A stretch of DNA of 64,000 nucleotides from Drosophila persimilis. Taxonomy: Eukaryota > Arthropoda > Insecta > Diptera > Drosophilidae. Positions 52,701-64,000 of the stretch are shown here, piece after piece. Under the pieces are notes generated by a model that was given only the letters and a program-made list of their open reading frames with translations, made no database searches and was not told the DNA's origin. Location of the stretch: NCBI RefSeq assembly GCF_003286085.1, contig NW_020825479.1, positions 62,001 to 126,000 on the forward strand, given 5' to 3'. The position numbers and the translations under genes are program-made. How positions within the stretch are numbered: position 1 is the stretch's first letter; every line of letters begins with the position of its first letter.

Positions 52701-55433
52701 GTAAAAGTTTGAACTGAAAAATAAGTAAAATAAGTGACAATTCATGTGCCTCCGAGTAGGACGTGGAAAGCAATTTGTATGGCGTACCGATGCGTCCCTT
52801 CGACCACAACTTACTCGACCTGGATGCCGACTTTCGTTTCACTTTAACTTTTTGTCTATTGTTTTCAGAAATGGTTGAACGATGTTCTGCAGCGACGCAG
52901 AGTTTCCATGGGGTGGAGTCTTCATCTTCGGGCACGGTGTGCAGGCGCTGATACAGTTGTTCACTCTCGCTTCGGTAGTCTTCATATTTGCCCCGCTGCT
53001 GCCTGATTCTCGCCAACATTTTCCTGATCCATTTGCACTGTTACACTTCCTCCAGAGCTTGATGTAGTAACTCCAATGGTTGGCGGGAAAATGCATCTGC
53101 TACCACGTTTTGCTTCCCTCGGCGATGGTGGATTTCGAATTGATACTGCTGCAGCTCTAAAGCCCAACGTGCTATCCGTCCAGTGGGGTTGTCGATCGAG
53201 TTGATCCATTTCAGGGCGAGATGGTCCGTGATCACGTCAAATCGGTATCCTTCCAAGGAACAGTGCAGCTTGCGAATTGCCCACACTATTGCCAAGCATT
53301 CCTTCTCAATAACGGAGTAGTTCTCCTCGGCTTTGGACAAGCGTCGACTCGCGTAGGCTATTACTCGTTCCTCGTCCCTTATCTTTTGTGTAAGAACGGC
53401 TCCTAACCCTTGTTCGCTAGTGTCGGTTTGCAATGAGAATTTTTCATGAAAATCAGGGCAGGCGAGAACCGGCGCTTCAGTTAACCTGATCTTCAACTCC
53501 TCGAAGGCTTTTCCTGTTCCTCCGACCATTTCCATTACTGATCTTTCCTTAACAACGCAGTCATGGGTTCTACTATTTCGGAAAAGCTGGGTACAAATCG
53601 CCGGTACCAGGAGGCCATACCGATTCATCGGCGAAGTTCCTTGACACCTGCAGGAGGTTTCAGGTTGCGCACTGCGGCGATATTGTCAGGATCCGTGTGT
53701 ATGCCGTTCCCGCTGATGACGTGCCCTAAATATTTCAGTCTGCGTGTGAAGAAGCTGCATTTGTCCTTGTTGAGTCGAAGATTAGCCGCTGTAGAACTGT
53801 CCCGAGATGCCGCATGTGGGCCTCCACGATATGTTATGTGCCCGATAACGATAATATCATCAAGATAGGCGAATGCGTGTGGTTCCATGTCACGGCCAAT
53901 CACGCTGTCCAGTGCTCGCTGGAAGGTCGCGCCGGCGGAGTGAAGCCCAAAGGGCATCACTTTACAGTGAAACAATCCGCAGCCCGGCACGGTGAACGCC
54001 GTGCACTCGCGGCTGGCTGGGGCAAGCGGAATTTGCCAGTAGCCGCTCTTCAGATCCAGGGTCGATATGTAGCTGGCATCTCTCAGCTGTTCCAATATGT
54101 GTTAAATCCTGCGGAGGGGGTACGCGTCGGGGATTGATCGCGCGTTCAACTATCGGAAGTCTATGCACATCCTGATGTCACCTGTTTTCTTGCCCACGAG
54201 GACAATTGGGGCGCTATGTGGACTCTTCGAAAGTTTAAATTTTCCCTTCCTTATGCAGTTCGTCGACCTTTTTATTAATGACGGCTTGCATAGCGGGGTT
54301 TTTTGGATAATAACGTTGTTTTATAGTGGCTTGTTGTCGCGCATCACGATGTTATGTTCTGCAATGGACACTTCGCTGAGGCCGTCGAATTGTTTCAGTT
54401 CTTGTTGCAACCATTCGGCGATCCAGGGTTCCAGGACGTCGGACAATTGGGATATACTCACGGTGGCCACTGTTGCTCCTTGCGTCCGTTGCCAGTCACT
54501 GGTGCTCCTACGGCGGAGTCCGTTGTCGCCAGTGCCGGGTTCGAATCGCATTCGTCTCTTGGATCGCCGCTGTACTCGGAAGGGGTCGAGGCCGGGGAGC
54601 GCCGATGTCCATCCGGGTTGGTATCCTGCTGGGGTCGAGACCTCGTCCGAATTCCTAGAATCCCTTGAAGGAACGGCCACGCACGTCTCGTTCGGTACGT
54701 CGTCCTTCGCAAGTTTTTCCCACCTCACCATCATGGATCCCAGGGGATCGGCCACGCACTCCTCGTTGGGTACGTCGTTCCTCGTCGGGTCCTGATGCTG
54801 GGTGATCCAGTCTCGGCTGAGATTCGTAGGTTGATCCAGGCTGGATCCTATGGATACTATGTCTTGAGTCCTGGTATTATGGCTGCTTTTAAAATTTAGG
54901 CGCAAGGAGACTCCTCCACACTGCAGGGTCGCGTCTATTCCGCATAGAAAATCCATCCCGAGGAGGACGTCATCCATCACGTCTTTCATTACCAGCACCG
55001 GCATCTTTACTTGTTGATCTCCTAATCGTATGTCTGCCATCAGCGCCTGAGTCAATTCCCGGAGTGACCCATCCGCCAATCTGATCGTCGTTCGTACCAT
55101 CGCTATACTCTGTCCGTTATCCAGCTCCAGAGCTTTGCGTTCGCTAACGAAGCTCCGTGTGGCGCCTGTGTCCAGAGTAGCGAGCAGGTCCTCTCCTTCC
55201 ATGGTTACTTGCGCGCGAATTCGTCCTTTCTCCAGCCGCAGGGTTCCCTTTACTGCCTCGGGGCGGGAGCGGCGATCTTCGCCCGGTCCCCTGCCGAGTG
55301 AAGCGCCTGTCCGTTTCCCGACAGCATTCGATGGTGCGTAGCCCGCGACGGCCGCAGTCCCAGCAGTATAAGACTTGGGGCTGTTCATACTCCCTGGAGA
55401 AGTGTCCGGACCCGCCGCAGTTCCTACAAGCAT
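52701..55433 (-). pseudogene. pol: Gypsy B pol, array unit 3
   Basis: A 370-codon frame (55433-54321) covers protease (DTGA near 55179), the full linker and the start of reverse transcriptase. The reverse transcriptase continues in another frame with a TAA at about plus 54104 (Gln to stop by context), then 54095-53625 with YLDD. RNase H 53628-53041 is complete here, ending with HHRRGKQNVVADAFSRQPL, unlike units 1 and 2. The linker shows an internal repeat (NDVPNEECVADP and DDVPNETCVAVP). Confidence 0.85.
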
Positions 55434-55517
55434 GCTACACGTCGATTACGGTGTCGGCGTCTTGGATGATGGTTCCATTCCTGGCATTCGGCTGCTGCGA
55501 GTCCGTCGACCAATCCC

Positions 55518-56711
55518 TCACCTGGGTTCTATCGTGCCGCTGTCCTCGCAGCCGCGTGATTCCTTGGTCCTCCTTGTTTGGCCGGCCGTTGGCCCTGAAG
55601 TTTCCCGGGGATGGGTGTCTCGTGCTTGGTTCGCGTAGCCCGTGAGTTCCGACGTGCCCTTGTTACGCGTCACCTCGAAGTTCACAACCAGTTGCGTTAG
55701 TTCGGTGAGAGAATCAAAATCTTTTTTTTGCCTCGTAAACAACTGGTATTCCTGAGCCAGCCCGCGCTGCATCATTAGTCGAATGTCCACGAGGTACGTT
55801 TTATACGCTTCTTTTGGTCGTTGAAAATAGGTTCGAATCTCGTCCTCTAGACGTTGAAAGTACCGGGGAGGCAAAAAAACTCGGAAAACTCTTTGCGGAA
55901 GGTCTCCCATGGTTCTCCACTGAGGCGGGTCGTTCGAAACCAACTCTCGGCCCGACCGGTCAATAACACGAGGATTCCTTGTGATAAGTGTCGTAGATCT
56001 ATCCTATAGGTGGCTGCCCTCTCTTGCACGTGCTCAAGGAAACTTAACGGATCGCCGGACCCATCAAACACGATTCCCCAGCGGACCATTTTCTCGGTGA
56101 TCGCAGCGTTAAAATGCTCCTCGTTACAGGTGGGCCCCTTCGTTGATGGGTCCTTGCAACCGTGCAGGTTTCTCTGCGCCGCACCGACGTCGATGCCGTG
56201 GAGCAGGCTCTCTACCGGCACAGCGGATCCCGATGCCGGCTACTGGCGGGTACGACATCATACGCAGTTTCTGGCGGATCGTTCCGAGGAGAATCCGTTG
56301 GTTCGTGTTCAGCTACGGAGGGAGCGCGAGATGGACAGAGGACGCGGGATCGCTGTCTTCCGCACGTTGTATGCTGCAGGATATGGACCAAGGCAGGGGA
56401 TCACTCTGTTTCACACGTTGTATATTAGCCGAAGGCTGAGGACTACTCTTTTTTGCGCGTTGTGCACTGATCAAAGGCAGGGGATTACTGTTCTTTGCGC
56501 CTTGTATACTGATCGAGGGCTGAGGACTACTGTCCTTTTCGCGTTGTGCACAACCCGGCTTATATTGGGTCTGGCTGAACGGCCGAGCCTCTGCCGACGT
56601 CGACGTCTCGGAATCGGCCGAGAACACCACGCGAGAGAGCCGCGGGCGAATGGTTAGGTAAATAGTCGAAGATCGGGGGGTGCGGGTAGTATGAGGAAGG
56701 GATAATTGCAT
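55518..56711 (-). pseudogene. gag: Gypsy B gag, array unit 3
   Basis: Same order as unit 1: repeat region 56711-56313, capsid 56221-55847 and 55943-55518, split at a 7-A run near 55874. A T-run near 55722-55728 adds bases and one codon (RQKKDF). 56712-56946 is leader. Confidence 0.82.
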
Positions 56712-56946
56712 GTGTTATACTCGTGGGTCGTTCGGCACATCCCCGCCGCCGACGCCCAGAACTGTTCTCCGGTCTTCACCCCCTCTCTCCCCACTGAAAT
56801 GTAACAGAGGTCTGGCTGCCCTTGGCTCTTTCCCCACTGTACCGGGCGCTATGATTCCGCATGGTTTTGCCCAAGTATAACGGGGACCACGGAATTTTCG
56901 TTCTGCTTTGCGTGATGCTTCGTCGCTGCTGCTTCACTTGGATTTT

Positions 56947-57883
56947 TATACCCGATACTCAAAATGAGTATTGGGGTATATTAGATTTGTGGTAAAAGTG
57001 TATGGGTGTAACGTCCAGAAGGAATCGTTTCCGACCCCATAAAGTATATATATTCTTGATCAGCATCAATAGCCGAGTCGATTGAGCCATGTCTGTCTGT
57101 CCGTCCGTCCGTCTGTCCGTCTGTCCGTCCGTCCGTCTGTCCGTCCCGTTCAGCGCCTAATGCTCAAAGACTATAAGAGCTAGAGCAACGATGTTTTGGA
57201 TCCAGACTTCTGTGATATGTCACTGCTCCAAAAATATTTCAAAACTTTGCCCCGCCAACTTCCGACCCCACAAAGGGCGAAAATCTGTGGCATCCACAAT
57301 TTCGACGATACGAGAAAACTAAAAACGCAGAATCGTAGAAGATGACTATATCTTCTAGAGTGCAAAATCTGAACCAGATCGTATAATTATTACAGCCAGA
57401 ATCACGAAAACAATTTCACTCTTTCTCGCTCTGTCTCACTCTAACACAGGTTTCATGGTCGGTTTTGCCAATTGCAAAATATGAGTTCAAGGATCTCAGA
57501 ACACATAAGAGCTAGAGCAACCAAATTTGGTATCCACACTCCTGTGATATCGGACCTTGACCGTTTTGTGTCAAAATTTCGCCACACCCCCTTCCGCCCC
57601 CGCAAAGGACGAAAATCTGAGGCAACCACAAATCTCAGAGACTATTAAGGCTAGAGTAACCAAATTTTGAGAATGACTATATCTATCCAGTTGCTGAATT
57701 TGGATCAGATCAGATAATTTTTGTAGCCAAAAGGAACAAATCAATTTGCATTGGCTACGCAGCGCCCGACGTCACGCTCAGACTGATTTTCTGTGTCTGT
57801 CGCACAGGAGAGCCATACTGACTTAGTATCGGGAATAACTGTAGAGTTGCGGTGTCCGCAGCAACTCACAACGTTCCCCCTCG
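56947..57883 (-). mobile_element. mini-me/DINE-like element with internal deletion, unit 3
   Basis: 937 bp. About 130 bp is missing from the head-side module (junction near 57667), and part of the head near 57797-57805 is also lost. It sits in the leader of the unit 3 Gypsy B copy, between 56946 and the leader end at 57884. Confidence 0.85.
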
Positions 57884-58211
57884 TTTTTTTTCTCTTTCTG
57901 CTGGAGAAGGGAAAAACGTCGCTATGCTTTGCTTGGCTGCGGGCTGTACCTTCATTCTGTCGTTTTCCTCTCTCCCATTCATTCATTCTCCCATTCTCCT
58001 CTCCCTTTGCCGACGGCTAACGGGGATTGTACAGATTTTCGGCCACGCTTTGCTCGCTGCTGGCCTGTACCTTCGTATCGTATTTTCCTATTGATACACT
58101 ATAAATTTCTCCTCGGTTTGATGCGGCGCTACCTACGCGATCTACTTGTGGGTCTTTAGGCCACGAAGGGTGAAATCCCCCCAGAAAACTATCGTTTGAA
58201 TTGTGTCAACA
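57884..58211 (-). other. Gypsy B leader, primer-site side
   Basis: Lies between the mini-me and the primer site. 58147-58211 matches 21938-21995, the leader after the other LTR. No gene supported; short plus-strand frames are chance. Confidence 0.6.
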
Positions 58212-58229
58212 GTCCCTGCTCGGGTGCCA
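58212..58229 (-). promoter_or_regulatory. Gypsy B primer binding site, array
   Basis: The minus strand reads TGGCACCCGAGCAGGGAC two bases after the LTR end. It differs from the Gypsy A site at one base. Confidence 0.8.
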
Positions 58230-58231
58230 TC

Positions 58232-58789
58232 TGTAAAGTAGTGATCCTAGGCTGGGGTCAGTCTCAGTCTGCCCAGGGTCACCTACAGGGGAATGAGGAG
58301 AGGGGAGCGGGCGTTGCGCCGGGCGGCGCGAAACTCACCAGGGACGCTGTACACCGCGACTTCAGCAGGGTTCTTCTACTTCCCTGCTGCTTCCCTTCTA
58401 CTTCTACCAATACCTTGGCCATCGGCCAGCTCACCCGCGGATCCGGCGTCTGTGTTCCTGCAGCTAGTCCATTCTTCTCCTCTTCTTGTGCGCCCGGCCG
58501 TTCAACACTTTTTTTTGCTTCTGTATTCACAGTCCGCGGCGTTCTGTCTTCGCTCGCTTCCGAAAATCGACTCCTCGCTCTCGACACGGTCGCTCGACGC
58601 TGGCGCTCGTTTTCGGGCCAACGGGACTTTCTCGAAAGAGATCCGCTCTGTTGCCGGCTGAACATGGCTCTCTCTCCTCGCTGTTCTCTTTGCGGCTATT
58701 CTGTGTGAACTGGCCGTTTGGCGGGATTTTGGCTATGCAAAAATAAACTAGCTTATTTACTAACATAGAAGATGATTTTGACTGATACA
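58232..58789 (-). repeat. Gypsy B LTR in the array
   Basis: 558 bp, TGTAAAG to GATACA on the plus strand. It is the 5' LTR of the unit 3 copy (primer site and leader follow on the minus strand) and lies where a 3' LTR for unit 4 should be. It lacks the internal tandem block present at 22085-22350. Long frames on both strands here are not coding. Confidence 0.75.
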
Positions 58790-59332
58790 AATCTCGCTCC
58801 AATGCGATGTACTATATTTTCGGGTTGTCTTCTTAATCAATTAACCCTTGTTACAATGTGTTACTACTTGTTACATTTGCTCATAGTCTTCGGGCACCTT
58901 ATCTGATACGGTGCTGCATAAATTTGTCTGGATCGGTCCGAGTCCAGCGCACTCATAAGAATCGGCGAAATCTTCGTCGAATTTACGCTTACCCACGCCG
59001 TCATCTTTCTACACCTCTCATATCCCAGAGTCTAAAACATCAGACACGTGCTCTTTTTCCTGCATTTATTGCAGGTCCCCATCGGTTTTATCTACTTACA
59101 TTCTTTTGCCCGAAACAAAAATTTAAACTCGGTCGAATTATGTCGAAGTCGTAGTCCAACAATACGCGAAAGCCGGAGTATGCATGTATACTTAATATTA
59201 AAATTACTCGCAGAATCGACACGATACGATGTGGAAACGATTCCATCGAACATCGATAAGATTAGCAAAATCATAGCTTCATTGGACATCTTTGTTTTGG
59301 CGTTTCCTTTTCCGTCAAAGAATCTGCACAAG
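58790..59332. other. Unassigned segment between the LTR and unit 4 pol
   Basis: No match to the ORF3 at 23850-24690 or to the spacers. It begins with a short stretch, GAGCGAGATT on the minus strand, that may be a weak polypurine tract. No gene supported. Confidence 0.4.
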
Positions 59333-60840
59333 AATTTTGCTGTAAAAGTTTCAACTGAAAAATAAGTAAAATAAGTGACAATTCATATGCCTCCGAGTAG
59401 GACGTGGAAAGCAATTTGTATGGCGTACCGATGCATCCCTTCGACCACAACTTACTCGACCTGGATGCCGACTTTCGTTTCACTTTAACTTTTATGTCTA
59501 TTGTTTTCAGAAATGGTTGAACAGATGTTCTGCAGCGACGCAGATTTTCCATGGGGTGGAGTCTTCATCTTCGGGCACGGTGTGCAGGCGCTGATACAGT
59601 TGTTCACTCTCGCTTCGGTAGTCTTCATATTTGCCCCGCTGCTGCCTGATTCTCGCCAATCCACTTGCACTGTGACTCTTCCTCCAGAGCTTGATGTAGT
59701 AAACCGGCGAGAACCGGCGCTTCAGTTAACCTGATCTTCAACTCCTCGAAGGCTTTTCCTGTTCTTCCGACCATTTCCATTGCTGATCTTGCCTTAACAA
59801 CGCAGTCATGGGTTCTACTATTTCGGAAAAGTTGGGTACAAATCACCGGTACCAGGAGGCCATACCGATTCATCAGCGAAGTTCCTTGACACCTGCAGGA
59901 GGTTTCAGGTTGCGCACTGCGGCGATATTGTCAGGATCCGTGTGTATGCCGTTCCCGCTGATGACGTGCCCTAAATATTTCAGTCTGCGTTTGAAGAAGC
60001 TGCATTTGTCAGTGTTGAGTCGAAGATTAGCCGCTGTAGAACTGTCCCGAGATGCCGCATGTGGGCCTCCACTGTGTGCCCGATAACGATAATATCATCA
60101 AGATAGGCGAATGCGTGTGGTTCCATGTCAGGGCCAATCACGCTATCCAGTGCTCGCTGGAAGGTCGCGCCGGCGGAGTGAAGCCCAAAGGGCATCACTT
60201 TCCAGTGAAACAATCCGCAGCCCGGCACGGTGAACGCCGTGCACTCGCGGCTGGCTGGGGCAAGCGGAATTTGCCAGTAGCCGCTCTTCAGATCCAGGGT
60301 CGATATGTAGCTGGCATCTCTCAGCTGTTCCAATATGTGTTAAATCCTGCGGAGGGGGTACGCGTCGGGGATTGATCGCGCGTTCAACTATCGGAAGTCT
60401 ATGCACATCCTGTCGTTCCTCGTCGGGTCCTGATGCTGGGTGATCCAGTCTCGGCTGAGATTCGTAGGTTGATCCAGGCTGGATCCTATGGATCCCATGT
60501 CTTGAGTCCTGGTATTATGGCTGTTTTTAAAATTTAGGCGCAAGGAGACTCCTTCACACTGCAGGGTCGCGTCTATTCCGCATAGAAAATCCATCCCGAG
60601 GAGGACGTCATCCATCACGTCTTTCATTACCAGCACCGGCATCTTTACTTGTTGATCTCCTAATCGTATGTCTGCCATCAGCGCATGAGTCAATTCCCGG
60701 AGGGACCCATCCGCCAATCTGATCGTCGTTCGTACCATCGCTATACTCAGTCCGTTATCCAGCTCCAGAGCTTTGCGTTCTCTAACGAAGCTCCGTGTGG
60801 CGCCTGTGTCCAGAGTAGCGAGCAGGTCCTCTCCTTCCAT
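59333..60840 (-). pseudogene. pol: Gypsy B pol, array unit 4, heavily deleted
   Basis: Protease 60840-60620 is joined by a deletion near 60411 directly to the reverse transcriptase (the linker and first part of RT are gone). The RT piece 60333-59980 keeps YLDD and has the same in-frame TAA as unit 3 (near 60342). Most of RNase H is deleted at about 59702. The remaining 3' part matches unit 3. Confidence 0.85.
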
Positions 60841-62235
60841 GGTTACTTACGCGCGAATTCGTCCTTTCTCCAGCCGCAGGGTTCCCTTTACTGCCTGGGG
60901 GTGGGAGCGGCGATCTTCGCCCGGTCCCCTGCCGAGTGAAGCGCCTGTCCGTTTCCCGACAGCATTCGATGGTGCGTAGCCCGCGACGGCCGCAGTCCCA
61001 GCAGTATAAGACTTGGGGCTGTTCATACTCCCTGGAGAAGTGTCCGGACCCGCCGCAGTTCCTACAAGCATGCTGCACGTCGATTACGGTGTCGGCGTCT
61101 TGGATGATGGTTCCATTCCTGGCATTCGGCTGCTGCGAGTCCGTCGACCAATCCCTCACCTGGGTTCTATCGTGCCGCTGTCCTCGCAGCCGCGTGATTC
61201 CTTGGTCCTCCTTGTTTGGCCGGCCGTTGGCCCTGAAGTTTCCCGGGGATGGGTGTCTCGTGCTTGGTTCGCGTAGCCCGTGAGTTCCGACGTGCCCTTG
61301 TTACGCGTCACCTCGAAGTTCACAACCAGTTCCGTTAGTTCGGTGAGAGAATCAAAATCTTTTCGCCTCGTAAACAACTGGTATTCCGGAAGCATGTTAT
61401 CGTATATCCTTTCCAATTCCTGAGCCAGCCCGCGCTGCATCATTACTTGTTTTATACGCTTCTTTTGGTCGTTGAAAATGGGTTCGAATCTCGTCCTCTA
61501 GACGTTGAAAGTACCGGGGAGGCAAAAAAACTCTGAAAACTCTTTGCGGAAGGTCTCCCATGGTTCTCCACTGAGGCGGGTCGTTCGAAACCAACTCTCG
61601 GCCCGACCGGTCAATAACACGAGGATTCCTTGTGATAAGTGTCGTAGATCTATCCTATAGGTGGCTGCCCTCTCTTGCACGTGCTCAAGGAAACTTAACG
61701 GATCGCCGGACCCATCAAACACGATTCCCCAGCGGACCATTTTCTCGGTGATCGCAGCGTTATAATGCTCCTCGTTACAGGTGGGCCCCTTCGTTGATGG
61801 GTCCTTGCTACCGTGCAGGTTTCTCTGCGTGTTCAGCTACGGAGGGAGCGCAAGATGGACAGAGGACGCGGGATCGCTGTCTTTCGCACGTTGTATGCTG
61901 CAGGATATGGACCAAGGCAGGGGATCACTCTGTTTCACACGTTGCATATTGGCCGAAGGCTGAGGACTACTCTTTTTTGCGCGTTGTGCACTGATCAAAG
62001 GCAGGGGATTACTGTTCTTTGCGCCTTGTATTCTGATCGAGGGCTGAGGACTACTGTCCTTTTCGCGTTGTGCACAACCCGGCTTATATTGGGTCTGGCT
62101 GAACGGCCGAGCCTCTGCCGACGTCGACGTCTCGGAATCGGCCGAGAACACCACGCGAGAGAGCCGCGGGCGAATGGTTAGGTAAATAGTCGAAGATCGG
62201 GGGGTGCGGGTAGTATGAGGAAGGGATAATTGCAT
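60841..62235 (-). pseudogene. gag: Gypsy B gag, array unit 4
   Basis: Knuckle region near 60980-61090 (CRNCGGSGHFSREY, final Cys lost), gag end 61443-61156, capsid pieces 61594-61397 and 61740-61498, and repeat region 62235-61837. Deletions remove about 20 bp near 61446 and about 130 bp near 61829, the latter taking the usual capsid-ORF start. The 7-A run is at plus 61524-61530. 62236-62471 is leader. Confidence 0.82.
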
Positions 62236-62471
62236 GTGTTATACTCGTGGGTCGTTCGGCACATCCCCGCCGCCGACGCCCAGAACTGTTCTCCGGTCTT
62301 CACCCCACTCTCTCCCCACTGAAATGTAACAGAGGTCTGGCTGCCCTTGGCTCTTTCCCCAATGTACCGGGCGCTATGATTCCGCATGGTTTTGCCCAAG
62401 TATAACGGGGACCACGGAATTTTCGTTCTGCTTTGCGTGATGCTTCGTCGCTGCTGCTTCACTTGGATTTT

Positions 62472-63452
62472 TATACCCGATACTCAAAATGAGTATTGGG
62501 GTATATTAGATTTGTGGTAAAAGTGTATGGGTGTAACGTCCAGAAGGAATCGTTTCCGACCCCATAAAGTATATATATTCTTGATCAGCATCAATAGCCG
62601 AGTCGATTGAGCCATGTCTGTCTGTCCGTCCGTCCGTCTGTCCGTCTGTCCGTCCGTCCGTCTGTCCGTCCCGTTCAGCGCCTAATGCTCAAAGACTATA
62701 AGAGCTAGAGCAACGATGTTTTGGATCCAGACTTCTGTGATATGTCACTGCTCCAAAAATATTTCAAAACTTTTCCCCGCCCACTTCCGACCCCACAAAG
62801 GGCGAAAATCTGTGGCATCCACAATTTCGACGATACGAGAAAACTAAAAACGCAGAATCGTAGAAGATGCCTATATCTTCTAGAGTGCAAAATCTGAACC
62901 AGATCGTATAATTATTACAGCCAGAATCACGAAAACAATTTCACTCTTTCTCGCTCTGTCTCACTCTAACACACAGGTTTCATGGTCGGTTTTGCCAATT
63001 GCAAAATATGAGTTCAAGGATCTCAGAACACATAAGAGCTAGAGCAACCAAATTTGGTATCCACACTCCTGTGATATCGGACCTTGACCGTTTTGTGTCA
63101 AAATTTCGCCACACCCCCTTCCGCCCCCGCAAAGGACGAAAATCTGAGGCAACCACAAATCTCAGAGACTATTAAGGCTAGAGTAACCAAATTTTGAGAA
63201 TGACTATATCTATCCAGTTGCTGAATCTGGATCAGATCAGATAATTTTTGTAGCCAAAAGGAACAAATCAATTTGCATTGGCTACGCAGCGCCCGACGTC
63301 ACGCTCAGACTGATTTTCTGTCTCTCTCGCACGCACTCTTTGTCGTGTCGTTAAATATTAGCGGCGTCTGCCGGAGGAGAGCCATACTGACTTAGTATCG
63401 GGTATAACCGTAGAGTTGCGGTGTCCGCAGCAACTCACAACGTTCCCCCTCG
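62472..63452 (-). mobile_element. mini-me/DINE-like element with internal deletion, unit 4
   Basis: 981 bp. It shares the module deletion of unit 3 (junction near 63195) but keeps the full head, so the unit 3 copy had a further head deletion. GTCY microsatellite at 62616-62672. Confidence 0.87.
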
Positions 63453-63479
63453 TTTGTATTTGGGTATTTCTTTTTCTTT

Positions 63480-63527
63480 TTATACCGGATACTCAAAATG
63501 AGTATTGGGGTATATTAGATTTGTGGT
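63480..63527 (-). mobile_element. 48-bp mini-me tail scrap
   Basis: TATACCGGATACTC and onward to TTTGTGG, the first bases of the tail, followed by a T-run that leads straight into a new tail at 63539. Confidence 0.8.
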
Positions 63528-63538
63528 TTTTTTTTTTT

Positions 63539-64000
63539 TATACCCGATACTCAAAATGAGTATTGGGGTATTTTAGATTTGTGGTAAAAGTGGATGTGTG
63601 TAACGTCCAGAAGGAATCGTTTCCGACCCTATAAAGTATATATATTCTTGATCAGCATCAATAGCCGAGTCGATTGAGCCCTGTCTGTCTGTCCGTCCGT
63701 CCGTCTGTCCGTCTGTCCGTCCCCTTCAGCGCCTAATGCTCAAAGACTATAAGAGCTAGAGCAACGATGTTTTGGATCCAGACTTCTGTGATATGTCACT
63801 GCTCCAAAAATATTTCAAAACTTTGCCCCGCCCACTTCCGCCCCCACAAAGGGCGAAAATCTGTGGCATCCACAATTTCGACGATACGAGAAAACTAAAA
63901 ACGCAGAATCGTAGAAGATGACTATATCTTCTAGAGTGCAAAATCTGAACCAGATCGTATAATTATTACAGCCAGAATCACGAAAACAATTTCACTCTTT
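63539..64000 (-). mobile_element. mini-me/DINE-like element, cut by the window end
   Basis: Tail palindrome, GTCY microsatellite (63684-63722) and the tail-side module, ending inside the region of the GA-rich motif. It continues beyond the window. Confidence 0.87.

Larger units (their letters stand above)
40124..63452 (-). repeat. Tandem array of four Gypsy B plus mini-me units
   Basis: Units: 40124-46225, 46226-51937, 51938-57883 and 57884-63452 (6102, 5712, 5946 and 5569 bp). Each holds, in minus orientation, RNase H, reverse transcriptase, protease, gag and leader of Gypsy B, and ends in a mini-me copy. Units 1 and 2 align at a constant offset of 5711-5712 over 5 kb. Units 3 and 4 share their own indels and a nonsense codon. 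Unit 4 has an LTR, primer site and leader in place of the spacer that opens units 1-3. Confidence 0.9.

Noticed and set aside
57884-58746. Plus-strand frames of 80-170 codons as host genes
   Set aside because: The region is a minus-strand LTR, primer site and leader; frames overlap on both strands and are not kept in the LTR copy at 22016-23838.

Overview
This window is insect repeat DNA, most probably pericentromeric or Y-type heterochromatin of a Drosophila. No host protein gene, rRNA or tRNA could be supported. The lineage call rests on a copia-family element plus many copies of a mini-me/DINE-1-like element with its (TA)n and (GTCY)n microsatellites and terminal hairpin. The element also resembles the ISY/ISX Helitron-like repeats known from the obscura group, but placing the window in that group is only an inference.

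Layout. 1-2172 is a partial second copy of the 2174-4020 region (copia 3' end plus a polyadenylated sequence of unknown identity), broken by a mini-me fragment. 2826-21012 is one copia-family element on the minus strand, split by two nested LTR elements: a BEL/Pao element (4236-10107, minus, target duplication TCAGT) and a GC-rich Ty3/gypsy element, here 'Gypsy A' (11598-20915, plus, 4-bp target duplication with one mismatch). 21013-21937 is a jockey-like LINE ORF1 remnant. 21938-27706 is a second gypsy family related to A, 'Gypsy B' (minus), with a mini-me inserted in its LTR. 26492-36940 is a 5.2-kb tandem duplication carrying a third gypsy-like element, the 'RING element' (plus), whose Gag begins with a RING-H2-like zinc finger. 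37888-39346 is unassigned. 39347-40123 is an inverted pair of mini-me fragments. 40124-63452 is a tandem array of four 5.6-6.1 kb units, each a decayed Gypsy B body (minus) joined to a mini-me copy. The window ends inside another mini-me.

How the parts work together. Each LTR element shows the usual parts: LTRs, tRNA primer site, leader, gag, protease, reverse transcriptase, RNase H, integrase and polypurine tract. None is intact. Frameshifts, nonsense codons and integrase deletions are widespread. The longest open frames left are the RING-Gag ORFs (423 codons, two copies), the Gypsy B gag in array unit 2 (233 codons) and a third ORF after pol in Gypsy A (206 codons). Near-identical tandem copies point to recent duplication or unequal exchange on top of old insertions, although collapse or misassembly cannot be excluded from sequence alone.
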